From the NCBI GenBank assembly GCA_034926865.1, contig JAYFQP010000001.1, forward strand, positions 1 to 64,000: a stretch of DNA of 64,000 nucleotides, written 5' to 3'. The DNA is from RGIG1902 sp034926865 (lineage in GTDB: Bacteria; Bacillota; Clostridia; Oscillospirales; Butyricicoccaceae). Every line of letters begins with the position of its first letter. Position 1 is the stretch's first letter. Made by a program: the position numbers and the translations under genes. Below the pieces are notes generated by a model. That model worked only from the letters and a program-made list of their open reading frames with translations. It did no database searches and had not been told where the DNA came from. Below are positions 1 to 7,943 of this stretch, in pieces.

Positions 1-117
1 CCGAGCAAACAGGACGTCGCGGCCATCAAAAAAATGTTTTTCGAGGACGACGAGACCATCAGCACGATCAGTGTGGAGCTGTTTCGCCTGCCTCAGAAGG
101 GAACAAATAATGGATAA
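1..117 (+). CDS. C-terminal end of a small hypothetical phage protein (partial)
   Basis: A reading frame enters from the left edge and ends at TAA 115-117, giving 38 visible residues that begin PSKQDVAAIKKMFF. It is charged and carries an MFFEDDE stretch that I associate loosely with DUF7694-like small phage proteins of Clostridia. The N-terminus is outside the window, so the family call is weak. It overlaps the next start (ATG 110) by eight bases, as expected for a coupled phage operon. Confidence 0.4.
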   Translation, partial: PSKQDVAAIKKMFFEDDETISTISVELFRLPQKGTNNG

Positions 118-400
118 TTATACACGCCTCACCCGCAGCGAGGTCGACGTCGATCCGACCGCCGCCCGCTTCATGGGAGAGACCAGACCCATGAGGGACT
201 GGAGCGACACCACGCTCAACTTGATCGTGAATGGCCCGACCATCATGGGCGTCAAGAAGGACGAGATCAGGGCCATGCTCCGGGAGGCCTACGCGGCCCT
301 GAAGGTCTACGAGCAGATCGGGCCGATGGCCTCGCCCTTCGTGAACGACCCGGCGGCCATCGTGGCCAGCATCTTCTCGAGCCTCTACCCGGACGTCTAG
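110..400 (+). CDS. N-terminal part of an amber-interrupted metallopeptidase-like phage protein
   Basis: ATG 110 has a purine-rich site (AGAAGGGA) at good distance; a GTG at 71 in the same frame lacks one. The 96 residues end at TAG 398-400. The same frame stays open after the TAG, and the next 42 codons read like ordinary protein before the first in-frame ATG at 527, which begins the HELAH-bearing part. The simplest reading is that 110-919 was one gene of about 270 codons, with a sense codon such as CAG or GAG turned into TAG. The fragment contains a helical region around residues 50-75 and no catalytic motif of its own. It could instead be an independent small protein. Confidence 0.55.
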   Translation: MDNYTRLTRSEVDVDPTAARFMGETRPMRDWSDTTLNLIVNGPTIMGVKKDEIRAMLREAYAALKVYEQIGPMASPFVNDPAAIVASIFSSLYPDV

Positions 401-526
401 TACAGGGCGCAGCTCGTCCTTGAGCTGGCCGATGAAGGCGGCAAGGCAGTCTATGCCGAGACGTTCTTCCCGGAGGACGGAACCGAGCCGATCATCAGCA
501 TCGCGGCCAATTCGCCGATCGGGGCG

Positions 527-919
527 ATGGCGGAACTGTTCGCCCACGAGCTCGCGCATATTGTGGCCGGCTACGAAAGCGGCCACGGGGAGCGCTGGGA
601 GGCGGTCATGGATCAGATCCACGATGAATACGAGAAGGCCGCCGTCGAAATGGCTGCCGAGGAGGAGCCGGAGGCCTTCACCATCACGCCGCACAAGGTC
701 GGCGACGGCGGGATCCTCGCCATGCCGCTCAAGGCCAACATACCGAACCCGCAGCGCGACGACTGGAAGCTCACCACCTGCCCGGTATGCGGAGCTGAGT
801 GCTGGCAGACAGACCTCGCACGCGAAGCGCTGGCCGCAGAGCCCGGGCTCCGGGCCGCCTGCACCACCTGCGCCTTGAAGGCCGGCCTCTCACGGAACGG
901 AGGGCTCGGAAGTGTATAG
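527..919 (+). CDS. HELAH-motif zinc metallopeptidase-like protein, C-terminal part
   Basis: The first ATG after the in-frame TAG (398-400) is at 527, with only a poor ribosome site (GGGGCG). The 130-residue product opens MAELFAHELAHIVAG, placing an HExxH-type zinc motif (HELAH) a few residues from the start. This is unusually close and suggests that part of the fold lies upstream of 527. A Cys-rich tail (CPVCGAEC, then CTTC) near residues 85-115 looks like a second zinc site. The stop overlaps the GTG start of the next gene at 912. As annotated it is probably a truncated relic or a readthrough product rather than a complete enzyme. Confidence 0.5.
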   Translation: MAELFAHELAHIVAGYESGHGERWEAVMDQIHDEYEKAAVEMAAEEEPEAFTITPHKVGDGGILAMPLKANIPNPQRDDWKLTTCPVCGAECWQTDLAREALAAEPGLRAACTTCALKAGLSRNGGLGSV

Positions 920-1532
920 ATACAGATGCCACAACTGCGGGAAGCTCGCATATTCGGCAAGCCCGGACAAAAGCGCCGAAGCGTGCCAATACTGCGGCGC
1001 CGGCGCGGTCGCCATCGACGGCATCGGAGACGCAGGGCCCGAGACCCTCTCGTGCTTTTACTGCGAGAACCTCATTCTGGACGGGATGAATAGCTGGTGC
1101 CGGCTTCACCGGGCCGGAGAGGTCTGCGATGACTTCGCATTCAACCGGCGGCGCTACGAACGCGTGGCTGAGACTCAAAAGGGGCGGAACGACATGGAAA
1201 AGCGCTACATTGAGGCCGAGGAGCGCCTCGGGATCCTGAGAGCTGCCATCAACACGTTCGGCATAGCGGCCCAGCAGGACATGATGATCGAGGAAATGAG
1301 CGAGTTGACCAAGGCCATATGCAAATACCGCCGCGTCAGCTCCAACAAAGAACGAGACGCCGCCGGAGACTCGGTACTGGAGGAGATCGCCGACGTCCAG
1401 ATCATGCTCGACCAGATGAAGATTATGTACGGCAGCACCACGGAGCAGGAGGACGCTAAGCTGGCCCGCCTGCGCGGCCGGCTCGAGCGCAGGAAGGAGG
1501 CAACGGATGGGACATTACGACCCGGCCGGTGA
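912..1532 (+). CDS. Zinc-ribbon plus MazG-like nucleotide pyrophosphohydrolase domain protein
   Basis: The gene starts at GTG 912, overlapping the previous stop. The first 75 of 206 residues carry several Cys pairs (CHNCGK, CQYCGA, CFYCEN and single Cys), typical of paired zinc ribbons. From about residue 95 a helical MazG-like domain follows, with the ExxE...ExxD metal-binding pattern visible in EEMSELTKAI and EEIADVQIML. MazG-like enzymes hydrolyse (d)NTPs to monophosphates; phages use them to tune nucleotide pools or alarmone levels. An internal ATG at 1193 with a GGGGCGG site could give the MazG domain alone, so this may be a natural fusion or two overlapping translation products. Confidence 0.6.
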   Translation: MYRYRCHNCGKLAYSASPDKSAEACQYCGAGAVAIDGIGDAGPETLSCFYCENLILDGMNSWCRLHRAGEVCDDFAFNRRRYERVAETQKGRNDMEKRYIEAEERLGILRAAINTFGIAAQQDMMIEEMSELTKAICKYRRVSSNKERDAAGDSVLEEIADVQIMLDQMKIMYGSTTEQEDAKLARLRGRLERRKEATDGTLRPGR

Positions 1533-1932
1533 TCCCAGCGTAATAAACGGGATACAGGAGGCCTATGGCTTCAAGATCGGGGATCTGGTTGACTACACAA
1601 ACCCGAACGGCCTGACGTTCGGCCCCCACAAGGTCGTCGGCTTCGTGCAAAGCCCGGATCCCGCCTTTTTGCCGGACAACACCGTCTACATCGACAGCGA
1701 CTCCCCGTGGTATCCGGTGAAGCCTTCGAGCCTGAGAAAATCGGGCGGCCATCCCGGAGGAACGGGGGCCAAACGGGCAGACAGGCCGACATACCCCAAG
1801 CGCGGCGGAAACTGCGAATACACCGAGGACTGTATGTGGGGAGTGGACGGCTGGTGCGACAGACCACCCGAAAACAAGTGTGAGATCCAAAAGATGGACG
1901 AGGCCAGAGCAAAGGAGGCCCGGGATGAATAA
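1507..1932 (+). CDS. Hypothetical phage protein with Cys-rich C-terminus
   Basis: ATG 1507 follows AGGAAGGAGG at ideal spacing and overlaps the end of the MazG-like gene by 26 bases. The 141-residue product has a basic, Gly/Pro-rich middle and a small Cys cluster near residues 102-126 (CEYTEDCMWG, then WCD and KCEI), which may bind a metal. No family is recognised. The tight overlap with both neighbours supports it as a real member of the operon. Confidence 0.6.
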   Translation: MGHYDPAGDPSVINGIQEAYGFKIGDLVDYTNPNGLTFGPHKVVGFVQSPDPAFLPDNTVYIDSDSPWYPVKPSSLRKSGGHPGGTGAKRADRPTYPKRGGNCEYTEDCMWGVDGWCDRPPENKCEIQKMDEARAKEARDE

Positions 1933-2236
1933 AGAGCTACGGCAGCCATACACAAACACCCCGCTTCTCTGCCGGAGGAGCGAAGCCCCGGAGCTGATCC
2001 GAAAAGCTGAACGAGAGCGCGACATCCTGCTCGACGAGCTACGGGCGTTCTACACCGGCGACATCGGCGTCAACATCCGCGCCGTCGACCACGTCATGGG
2101 CACCAGCATCGTCGGCGACCTCACTGTAAACGGGGAAATCTGCCGGACATACGACCCCGTCGACCTCTGCTTCATCGACCTGAACGCCATGATCATGAAG
2201 GGCCTGATCGCGTCCGGCATCGGCCCTGCCACATAA
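1925..2236 (+). CDS. Hypothetical small phage protein
   Basis: ATG 1925 is preceded by AAAGGAGG and overlaps the previous stop (1930-1932). A start further upstream in frame has no site. The 103-residue product has an acidic helix near residues 20-45 followed by a region rich in Val, Ile and Asp. No known domain is recognised; its position between two clearly real genes is the main support. Confidence 0.55.
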   Translation: MNKELRQPYTNTPLLCRRSEAPELIRKAERERDILLDELRAFYTGDIGVNIRAVDHVMGTSIVGDLTVNGEICRTYDPVDLCFIDLNAMIMKGLIASGIGPAT

Positions 2237-2249
2237 CAGGAGGTGCACA

Positions 2250-3605
2250 ATGGCAAAAAGTAAGAAATCAGAGCAACAGCCAGCCGAAACCTACACCACG
2301 GCAGCAGAGCCGAAAGCGTGGGCCGGCGGCGTCCCGGTATTCTGCGCCCATGACGCCATCGAGCCCATTGAGAAGCTGATACCGAACCCCCGGAACCCGA
2401 ACACCCACCCGGACGACCAGATCAAGGCCCTCGCTAAGATCATAAAGGGCACCGGATGGCGCGGGGCCATAACCGTCAGTAAGCGCAGCGGCTTCATAGT
2501 CAAGGGTCACGGCCGTCTGATGGCTGCTCAGCTCGCAGACCTGACCGAGGCGCCGGTCGACTATCAGAACTACGCAAGCGAGGCCGAGGAGTATGCCGAC
2601 ATGATCGCAGACAACCGCCTCGCGGAGCTCTCCCAGATTGACAGCAAGCTCCTCGCCGACCTCATGGCTGACGTCGACACCGGAGAGCTCCCGGTCGCCA
2701 TGACTGGATATACCGAGGAAGAATACGAGCGCCTCGTCACAGGTCTCTCGGAGGCCGTACACGATAAAGAGCTCAAAGGAGACCCAGACGCCGTGCCAGA
2801 GCTGCCGACGGAGCCCGTCACCAAGCGCGGGGACATCTGGATCCTCGGAAGCCACCGCGTCATGTGTGGAGACTGCACGAACGCCAGAGACAGGGCTGCC
2901 CTCCTCGATGGCGCCAAGCCGGAGATCCTGCTGACCGATCCCCCGTACTGCTCGGGCGGCTTCAGGGAAAGCGGGCGCTCTGGCGGGAGCATCGGAACCG
3001 ATCGCAAAGGCGGACAGCCGACAATCGCGAACGACACCCTCAGCACCAGAGGCTATCAGGCACTCATGACTGCGATGATCCAAGAGCTGCCGGTGCTTGT
3101 CTCGTACATATTCACAGACTGGAGAATGTGGGTCTACCTGTTCGACATCGTGGAAAGCAACGGCCTCGGCGTGAAGTCCATGATCGTCTGGGACAAGGGC
3201 ACGCCGGGCATGGGGCAAGGCTGGAGAACGCAGCACGAGCTCGTAATGTTCGCCCACCGAACCAAGCCACAATGGGACAACCACAAGGGATACGGGAACG
3301 TGCTGACCTGTACCAGATCCGGCAACGACCTCCACCCGACGCAGAAGCCGGTCGAAATCATCGAGGCGCTGCTTGATAACACGGACTGGGCACACGGAGT
3401 CCTCGACCTGTTCGCCGGCAGCGGGACAACGCTGATCGCCTGCGAGGCGAAAAACCAGCCATGCTATGCCATGGAGCTCACGCCAGCCTACACGGACGTC
3501 ATTGTCAAGCGCTACATCGCAGCCACCGGTGCCACCCGGATCCGCTGCATCAGGGACGGCGTCGAGTTGGGGCGGGATGACATCGCCGGAATATTCGCAG
3601 AGTAG
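2250..3605 (+). CDS. ParB-like nuclease domain fused to a DNA adenine/cytosine-N4 methyltransferase
   Basis: ATG 2250 follows ACAGGAGGTGCACA. The 451-residue protein begins with a ParB/sulfiredoxin-type N-terminal domain (roughly residues 20-150, including KGHGRLMAAQ). It continues into an amino-methyltransferase with TDPPY at residue about 229 and FAGSGTT at residue about 388. The order of the catalytic DPPY before the SAM-binding FxGxG box is that of beta-class enzymes, so the target is N6-adenine or N4-cytosine. Phages often carry this ParB-methyltransferase fusion just before the packaging genes, probably as protection against host restriction. No cognate nuclease is adjacent, so it is likely an orphan methylase. 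Confidence 0.85.
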   Translation: MAKSKKSEQQPAETYTTAAEPKAWAGGVPVFCAHDAIEPIEKLIPNPRNPNTHPDDQIKALAKIIKGTGWRGAITVSKRSGFIVKGHGRLMAAQLADLTEAPVDYQNYASEAEEYADMIADNRLAELSQIDSKLLADLMADVDTGELPVAMTGYTEEEYERLVTGLSEAVHDKELKGDPDAVPELPTEPVTKRGDIWILGSHRVMCGDCTNARDRAALLDGAKPEILLTDPPYCSGGFRESGRSGGSIGTDRKGGQPTIANDTLSTRGYQALMTAMIQELPVLVSYIFTDWRMWVYLFDIVESNGLGVKSMIVWDKGTPGMGQGWRTQHELVMFAHRTKPQWDNHKGYGNVLTCTRSGNDLHPTQKPVEIIEALLDNTDWAHGVLDLFAGSGTTLIACEAKNQPCYAMELTPAYTDVIVKRYIAATGATRIRCIRDGVELGRDDIAGIFAE

Positions 3606-3631
3606 CACGCCAACGGAGGGAGGTGGCCATC

Positions 3632-4120
3632 ATGGCCGAACAGAGCATAACGCAGCAGATCAAGGAGCGCCTGAGTGACTACACGGCCATGCTCCGCGAC
3701 ATCGACAACCAGATCCAGCGCCTCGAACGGATGGAAGCAACCATGACGAGCCCGAAAGCTCAGCGGCTCGACGGTATGCCTCACAGCGGCAGCCCCATCG
3801 GCGACCGCATGGCCGAGATCATCGGCCGGAAGCAGGAGCTCGAGGACGTGATCCGGGAGAAGATAGCAGCGGAGCGACGTGAGCACGCGCTCCTCGCTGC
3901 TATGGTCGACCAGATGGCCAAGCCCGACGACCGGCTGGTGATCCAGCTCCGATACTTCGACCGAGTGAACTGGCAGGGTGTGGCCGAGGCCCTGTTCGGC
4001 GAAATGGAGGACTTCACGGAAAAGTACGACGCCTATATGAGGCGAACGCTGCGCATCCACGGCTCGGCCCTCGTAGAGCTGGCCAAACTGAACGACAACA
4101 CACTGAGCCCGGGGGCATAA
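3632..4120 (+). CDS. ArpU/DUF1492-like late transcriptional regulator (sigma-70 region 4-like)
   Basis: I chose ATG 3632 because GGAGGGAGG lies eight bases upstream; the in-frame GTG 3623 overlaps that site. The first about 95 of 162 residues form coiled-coil helices, and the C-terminus (from LRYFDRVNWQGVAEAL) is a helix-turn-helix resembling sigma factor region 4. Proteins of this type sit at the end of the early region in Firmicutes phages and switch on the late operon. That fits here: a terminator follows at 4107 and a repeat-bearing promoter region at 4150-4240, upstream of the head genes. Confidence 0.7.
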   Translation: MAEQSITQQIKERLSDYTAMLRDIDNQIQRLERMEATMTSPKAQRLDGMPHSGSPIGDRMAEIIGRKQELEDVIREKIAAERREHALLAAMVDQMAKPDDRLVIQLRYFDRVNWQGVAEALFGEMEDFTEKYDAYMRRTLRIHGSALVELAKLNDNTLSPGA

Positions 4121-4135
4121 CCCCGGGCTTTTTCC
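4107..4135 (+). terminator. Rho-independent terminator ending the regulator operon
   Basis: An 8-bp perfect stem (GCCCGGGG at 4107-4114 with CCCCGGGC at 4121-4128) has a 6-base loop and is followed by TTTTTCC and another run of T. The stop codon of the regulator lies inside the loop, so termination is packed directly against the coding end. It separates the middle genes from the late operon. Confidence 0.85.
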
Positions 4136-4153
4136 TTTTTCACAACAGAGCGC

Positions 4154-4236
4154 GGCGGAGTAAATCGGAGCGAATGACACCAAACCGCAGCGAATGACAG
4201 TGAAAGTCACATAGAACCCGTGCTACTCTGTATCAT
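4154..4236 (+). promoter_or_regulatory. Late promoter region with direct repeats (activator sites inferred)
   Basis: Two near-identical 14-mers, CGGAGCGAATGACA (4166-4179) and CGCAGCGAATGACA (4186-4199), lie 20 bp apart (about two helical turns), with a third degenerate relative (GGCGGAGTAAAT) just before them. TGAAAGT follows at 4201-4207 and a -10-like TATCAT at 4231-4236; nothing resembling a -35 is present at the right distance. A good -10, a poor -35 and upstream tandem repeats together suggest an activator-dependent late promoter served by the adjacent sigma-like regulator. Confidence 0.5.
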
Positions 4237-4308
4237 GAAATCAACCGCCAGACGGGAGGAACGCCTCCACGCCAGCGGTTTTTCTATGCCCGGAAGGAGG
4301 TGGAGGCC

Positions 4309-4953
4309 ATGCCGTTCGTAAAGGTCACAATGAAAGGCGCCCAGAAGGTCATCGACGGAATTGAGAAAAAGCGCACACTCGCCGAGAAGGCCGTGGCCAA
4401 GACAATCTCCGACATGAAGTCGAGAGCCCCGGGCGCCATCGCCTCATGTGTGACGGGCACCTACAACATCAAAAAGTCAGAGATCAACCCCAGCAGCACC
4501 AAGGAAGGCAAGAAGGCCGTCACCATGCAGGTATCAGGGGAAACGATCGAGGGGATGGCGTTCACCTACAAGGGGCGCCTACTCACCCCTGTCCACTTCG
4601 GCATGAGCCCCAAGGCCCCACCCCAAGGCAAGAGCTACACGCTCACCGCCACCATCCGCAAGGACAAGGGCAAGAAGGTCATAGGCCGATACAAGAACAC
4701 CCGAACCAAGGGAGGCCCGGACTCGCAGCAGTCCCACTTCGTCCTCATGGGCACGGGCAACACCAAGGCCGACGGCGTCAACGCCATCCCATTCCAGCGT
4801 CGCAGCACGGGCCGCATGGACATCAAGAAGATGACCACCCTGTCCGTGCCCCAGATGATCGGCGAGGAGGAGACCGTCGCCCCGGCCATCCAGACCAAGC
4901 TCACCGAGCTCCTGACCACGCGGCTCAACTACCACATGAGCAAGATCAAATAG
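4309..4953 (+). CDS. Minor tail protein Z (GPZ)-like
   Basis: ATG 4309 lies eight bases after AAGGAGG; an in-frame GTG at 4300 overlaps the site. The 214-residue basic protein matches the GPZ family (lambda minor tail protein Z) in length and in the N-terminal pattern, including VTGTYNIKKSEI around residue 46. Z-type proteins act at the head-proximal end of the tail in tail completion. The gene stands alone upstream of the terminase, far from the other tail genes. The roughly 250 bases between it and the small terminase hold no convincing gene. Confidence 0.65.
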   Translation: MPFVKVTMKGAQKVIDGIEKKRTLAEKAVAKTISDMKSRAPGAIASCVTGTYNIKKSEINPSSTKEGKKAVTMQVSGETIEGMAFTYKGRLLTPVHFGMSPKAPPQGKSYTLTATIRKDKGKKVIGRYKNTRTKGGPDSQQSHFVLMGTGNTKADGVNAIPFQRRSTGRMDIKKMTTLSVPQMIGEEETVAPAIQTKLTELLTTRLNYHMSKIK

Positions 4954-5203
4954 GGACGCAGCCACACCCACCAGAAGCCACGCCGCAGCCACGAGGACGG
5001 CCGCAGGGCGCCCAACACCACCGCCACGCCCACCAACACGCAAAACGAACCAGAGCGGCCCACACGGCCGCACAGACACCGCAGCGACCGCGTCAAGGTA
5101 CTGTGACAAGGCCTAACGCCTGTGGTGCTGGCGAGCCCAGAAAACAGCCAGACGCGGGAAAAGTTTTTCGGGCGCTTTACTTTACCGGAAGGAGGTGATC
5201 GCC

Positions 5204-5776
5204 GTGGCCACACAGAAGCAGGAGACCCCGGGATATGTCAAGGCGGCAGAGGTCGCAAATCTGCTCGACATAACCATCCAGCGCGTCGGGCAGCTCAGGA
5301 AAGAGGGCGTGCTGAAGCAATACAAAACGCCCGCCGGCGACCGCTACCGACTGGTCGAAAGCGTGAAGGACTACATCCACTTCATTCGAGACCGGGAAAC
5401 AAAAGAGCCGAGGGCGGGCCCGGACGAAGCTCGCAAGGCCGCCGCCGAGGCAGACCTGAAGGAGTCGAAGGCCGCCGTCGCAAAGCTCCAGCTCAAGGAG
5501 CTCGAAGGCAAGATGCACCGCAGCGAGGACGTCGAGGCCATGACCACCGACCTCGTCTACAGCATCCGCTCGATGATCATGGCGCTCCCGGGCCGGCTGG
5601 CCGTTGACATGGCAAACACAAAGGCCGCCCCGGAGGCATCCGAGCGCATTGAGCGGGAGTGCCACGAGATCCTCCGCGAGCTGGCCGCCTACAAATACGA
5701 TCCCGAAAAATACAAGCAGCGGGTAAGGGATCGAGAAGGATGGCAGGCCGCAGATGGCCAAGACGACGAGGAATAA
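5204..5776 (+). CDS. Terminase small subunit (Nu1-like)
   Basis: GTG 5204 sits seven bases after GGAGGT; a GTG at 5195 overlaps that site. The N-terminal 55 residues form a winged-helix DNA-binding domain (KAAEVANLLDITIQRVGQL...) of the Nu1/MerR type, followed by a coiled coil rich in Ala, Glu and Lys around residues 65-105. Small terminases bind the packaging site and present DNA to the large subunit. The gene overlaps the large terminase by 23 bases, the usual TerS-TerL arrangement. Length 190 aa is normal for the lambda family. Confidence 0.7.
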   Translation: MATQKQETPGYVKAAEVANLLDITIQRVGQLRKEGVLKQYKTPAGDRYRLVESVKDYIHFIRDRETKEPRAGPDEARKAAAEADLKESKAAVAKLQLKELEGKMHRSEDVEAMTTDLVYSIRSMIMALPGRLAVDMANTKAAPEASERIERECHEILRELAAYKYDPEKYKQRVRDREGWQAADGQDDEE

Positions 5777-7655
5777 ACCCGCCGCCCGCTTGAACGCTGC
5801 GATCGCCCCTGCGCTGGAACACTTCAGGCCACCGACGAAGCTCACGGTCTCCGGCTGGGCCGATCAGAAGCGCCGCCTATCGCCGGAGACGTCGGCCGAG
5901 TCCGGCCCGTGGCGCACATCCCGCACGCCATACCTGAAGGAGCCGATGGACGCCTTCAACGACCCGCGCATCAACCGGATCGTCATGGTGGCCAGCTCAC
6001 AGGTTGGCAAGTCTGAACTCGAGCTCAACATCATCGGCTACATCATCGACCAAGACCCGGGCTCGATCTTGTATATCCAGCCAACGCTCGACGACGCCAA
6101 GAAGTTCAGCCGGCTCCGCGTCGCTCCTATGATCCGGGACAGCCACCTCAAGGTGGCCGACGTAAAGGCAAAAGACTCCGGCAACACCATCCTCCAAAAG
6201 TCTTTCCCGGGTGGTATGCTCACGATCACCGGCAGCAACAGCGCCTCGGCACTGGCATCGACACCAGCACGCTATATCATCGGCGACGAAAGAGACCGAT
6301 GGGCGACGAGCGCCGGAACCGAGGGCGACCCGTGGGCACTGGCTGAGGCCAGACAGACCACGTTTTACAACCGCAAGGCCGTCGAGGTCTCAACGCCGAC
6401 CGTTAAGGGCTCCAGCCAGATCGCCGACAGCTTCGAGCTCGGCACGCAGGAGCACTGGTGCCACCGCTGCCCAGACTGCGGGGAATACCACTGCATCGAC
6501 TTCGACGACATCGTCATCGACAAGACCATCGAGATCAAAAACGGGAGGCGCAAGGTCAAGGTCGCGAGCGTCATGTGGGCCTGTCCGTCCTGCGGCTGCA
6601 CGCATGACGAGGAAACCATGCGAACCCAGCCGGCAAAATGGATCGCCGACAACCCGGAGGCTTATGAGCGCGGCATCCGCTCCTTCTGGCTCACGGCCTT
6701 CGCCAGCCCGTGGGTCTCATGGATAAAGATAGCCACCAAGTTTCTCGAGGCCGGCAAGGATCCCGAGAAGCTGAAGGTCGTGTTCAACACCCTCCTCGGG
6801 AAGCTCTGGGAGGATCGCGGAGAAATCCCGGACGACGACGCCATGCTGAGCCGGCGCGAAACCTACGGAGCGGAGCTGCCGAATGGCGTGCTCGTCCTGA
6901 CCTGCGGAGTCGACACCCAAGACGATCGCCTCGAGTACGAGGTCGCCGGCTTCGGAAAGTTCGGCGAAAGCTGGGGCATCAAGAAGGGCGTGTGCCTCGG
7001 ACGCCCGGACACGGACGAACCGTGGCAGCGACTCGACGATGTTATCGGCCACGTCTACAAGTTCGCAGACGGGCACGGGCTTCGGATCTCGATCACCATG
7101 GTCGACTCCGGCGGGCACTTCACTCAAGAGGTTTACCAGCGCTGCCGCGCTCGGCAAAACCGCATGGTTTTCGCCGTCAAGGGCAAAGGCGGCGACGGCA
7201 TCCCATTCACACAGCCGCCGAGAAAGACCAAGATCGTCATCAAAGGGCAAAGCATCGGCACCTGCTGGCTCTACACCCTCGGCGTCGACGCCGGCAAAAC
7301 GATCATCATGGACTCGCTCAAGGTGCAGGAACCGGGCGCGAAGTATTGCCACTTCCCCAGCGACGACGGCCGTGGCTACGACGCCTCGTATTTTAACGGC
7401 CTGCTCAGCGAGAAGCTGACGCTCAGCCGATCAAAGGGCGCCACCATCTGGCGCTGGGAGAAGCTGCCCGGGCATCAGCGCAACGAACCCCTCGACTGCC
7501 GTGACTATGCACTGGCCGGTCTCCGAATAATCGACCCGGACATGGAGGCGATCGAGCGACGCCTGCGCGATCTGCCGGATCCGCAGCCGGAGCACAGCCA
7601 AAAGCCCGCGCCGCGCCGTAGTCGCCGCAGCGCCATCGACTCTGACGACTGGTAG
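5754..7655 (+). CDS. Terminase large subunit, gpA family
   Basis: The 633-residue ATPase-nuclease packages DNA into proheads. A Walker A-like motif (VASSQVGKSE) is at residues 79-88 and a Walker B-like acidic pair in IIGDERDRW near residue 178. A zinc-binding insert shows CPDC and CPSC pairs around residues 240-285, typical of gpA-type terminases, and VDTQDDRLEYEV near residue 386 fits the nuclease domain. Length matches lambda gpA (about 640 aa). The C-terminal 35 residues are basic and Pro-rich. Confidence 0.9.
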   Translation: MAKTTRNKPAARLNAAIAPALEHFRPPTKLTVSGWADQKRRLSPETSAESGPWRTSRTPYLKEPMDAFNDPRINRIVMVASSQVGKSELELNIIGYIIDQDPGSILYIQPTLDDAKKFSRLRVAPMIRDSHLKVADVKAKDSGNTILQKSFPGGMLTITGSNSASALASTPARYIIGDERDRWATSAGTEGDPWALAEARQTTFYNRKAVEVSTPTVKGSSQIADSFELGTQEHWCHRCPDCGEYHCIDFDDIVIDKTIEIKNGRRKVKVASVMWACPSCGCTHDEETMRTQPAKWIADNPEAYERGIRSFWLTAFASPWVSWIKIATKFLEAGKDPEKLKVVFNTLLGKLWEDRGEIPDDDAMLSRRETYGAELPNGVLVLTCGVDTQDDRLEYEVAGFGKFGESWGIKKGVCLGRPDTDEPWQRLDDVIGHVYKFADGHGLRISITMVDSGGHFTQEVYQRCRARQNRMVFAVKGKGGDGIPFTQPPRKTKIVIKGQSIGTCWLYTLGVDAGKTIIMDSLKVQEPGAKYCHFPSDDGRGYDASYFNGLLSEKLTLSRSKGATIWRWEKLPGHQRNEPLDCRDYALAGLRIIDPDMEAIERRLRDLPDPQPEHSQKPAPRRSRRSAIDSDDW

Positions 7656-7667
7656 GAGGTGATAACC

Positions 7668-7934
7668 ATGAGCACAAAGACCGAACGGATCCGAGAGCGC
7701 GTCACCCAGACAGAGGAACGCCTCACGGCATACCGGGCACGCGAGCTCGAAATGCTGAACGGCGGCGTGCAGAGCTACGGCGTCGGCACCCGGAACCTGA
7801 CCCGGTACAACACTGACCTCGCGGCCGTGCGCGATACGATCGCGGAGCTGGAAAACAAGCTCGACGAGCTCTATGCGCAGCTCGGCACAGGCAGCCCGCG
7901 CAAGGCGGTCGCTGTTGTTCCCCGCGACTGGTAG
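7668..7934 (+). CDS. Small head-completion protein (gpW / DUF6148-like)
   Basis: ATG 7668 follows GGAGGTGATAACC. The 88-residue protein is almost entirely helical and charged, with a conserved-looking centre (YRARELEMLNGGVQSYGVG). Proteins of this size and pattern lie between large terminase and portal in lambda-like heads, where gpW plugs the head-tail interface. Assignment is mainly by position and pattern. A hairpin terminator follows directly. Confidence 0.6.
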   Translation: MSTKTERIRERVTQTEERLTAYRARELEMLNGGVQSYGVGTRNLTRYNTDLAAVRDTIAELENKLDELYAQLGTGSPRKAVAVVPRDW

Positions 7935-7943
7935 CGGTTAATC

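Noticed and set aside
110..919. Genome-wide amber recoding in the phage
   Set aside because: Many well-supported genes here end in TAG in normal positions with a new gene starting right after, so the single in-frame TAG is a local event.
2268..3608. 446-codon minus-strand open frame opposite the ParB-methyltransferase gene
   Set aside because: The plus-strand protein has clear motifs (DPPY, FAGSGTT); the minus frame has none and no start signals.
4954..5203. Small gene between the GPZ-like gene and small terminase
   Set aside because: Frames here are low complexity (His/Pro/Arg-rich) continuations of shadow frames without ribosome sites.
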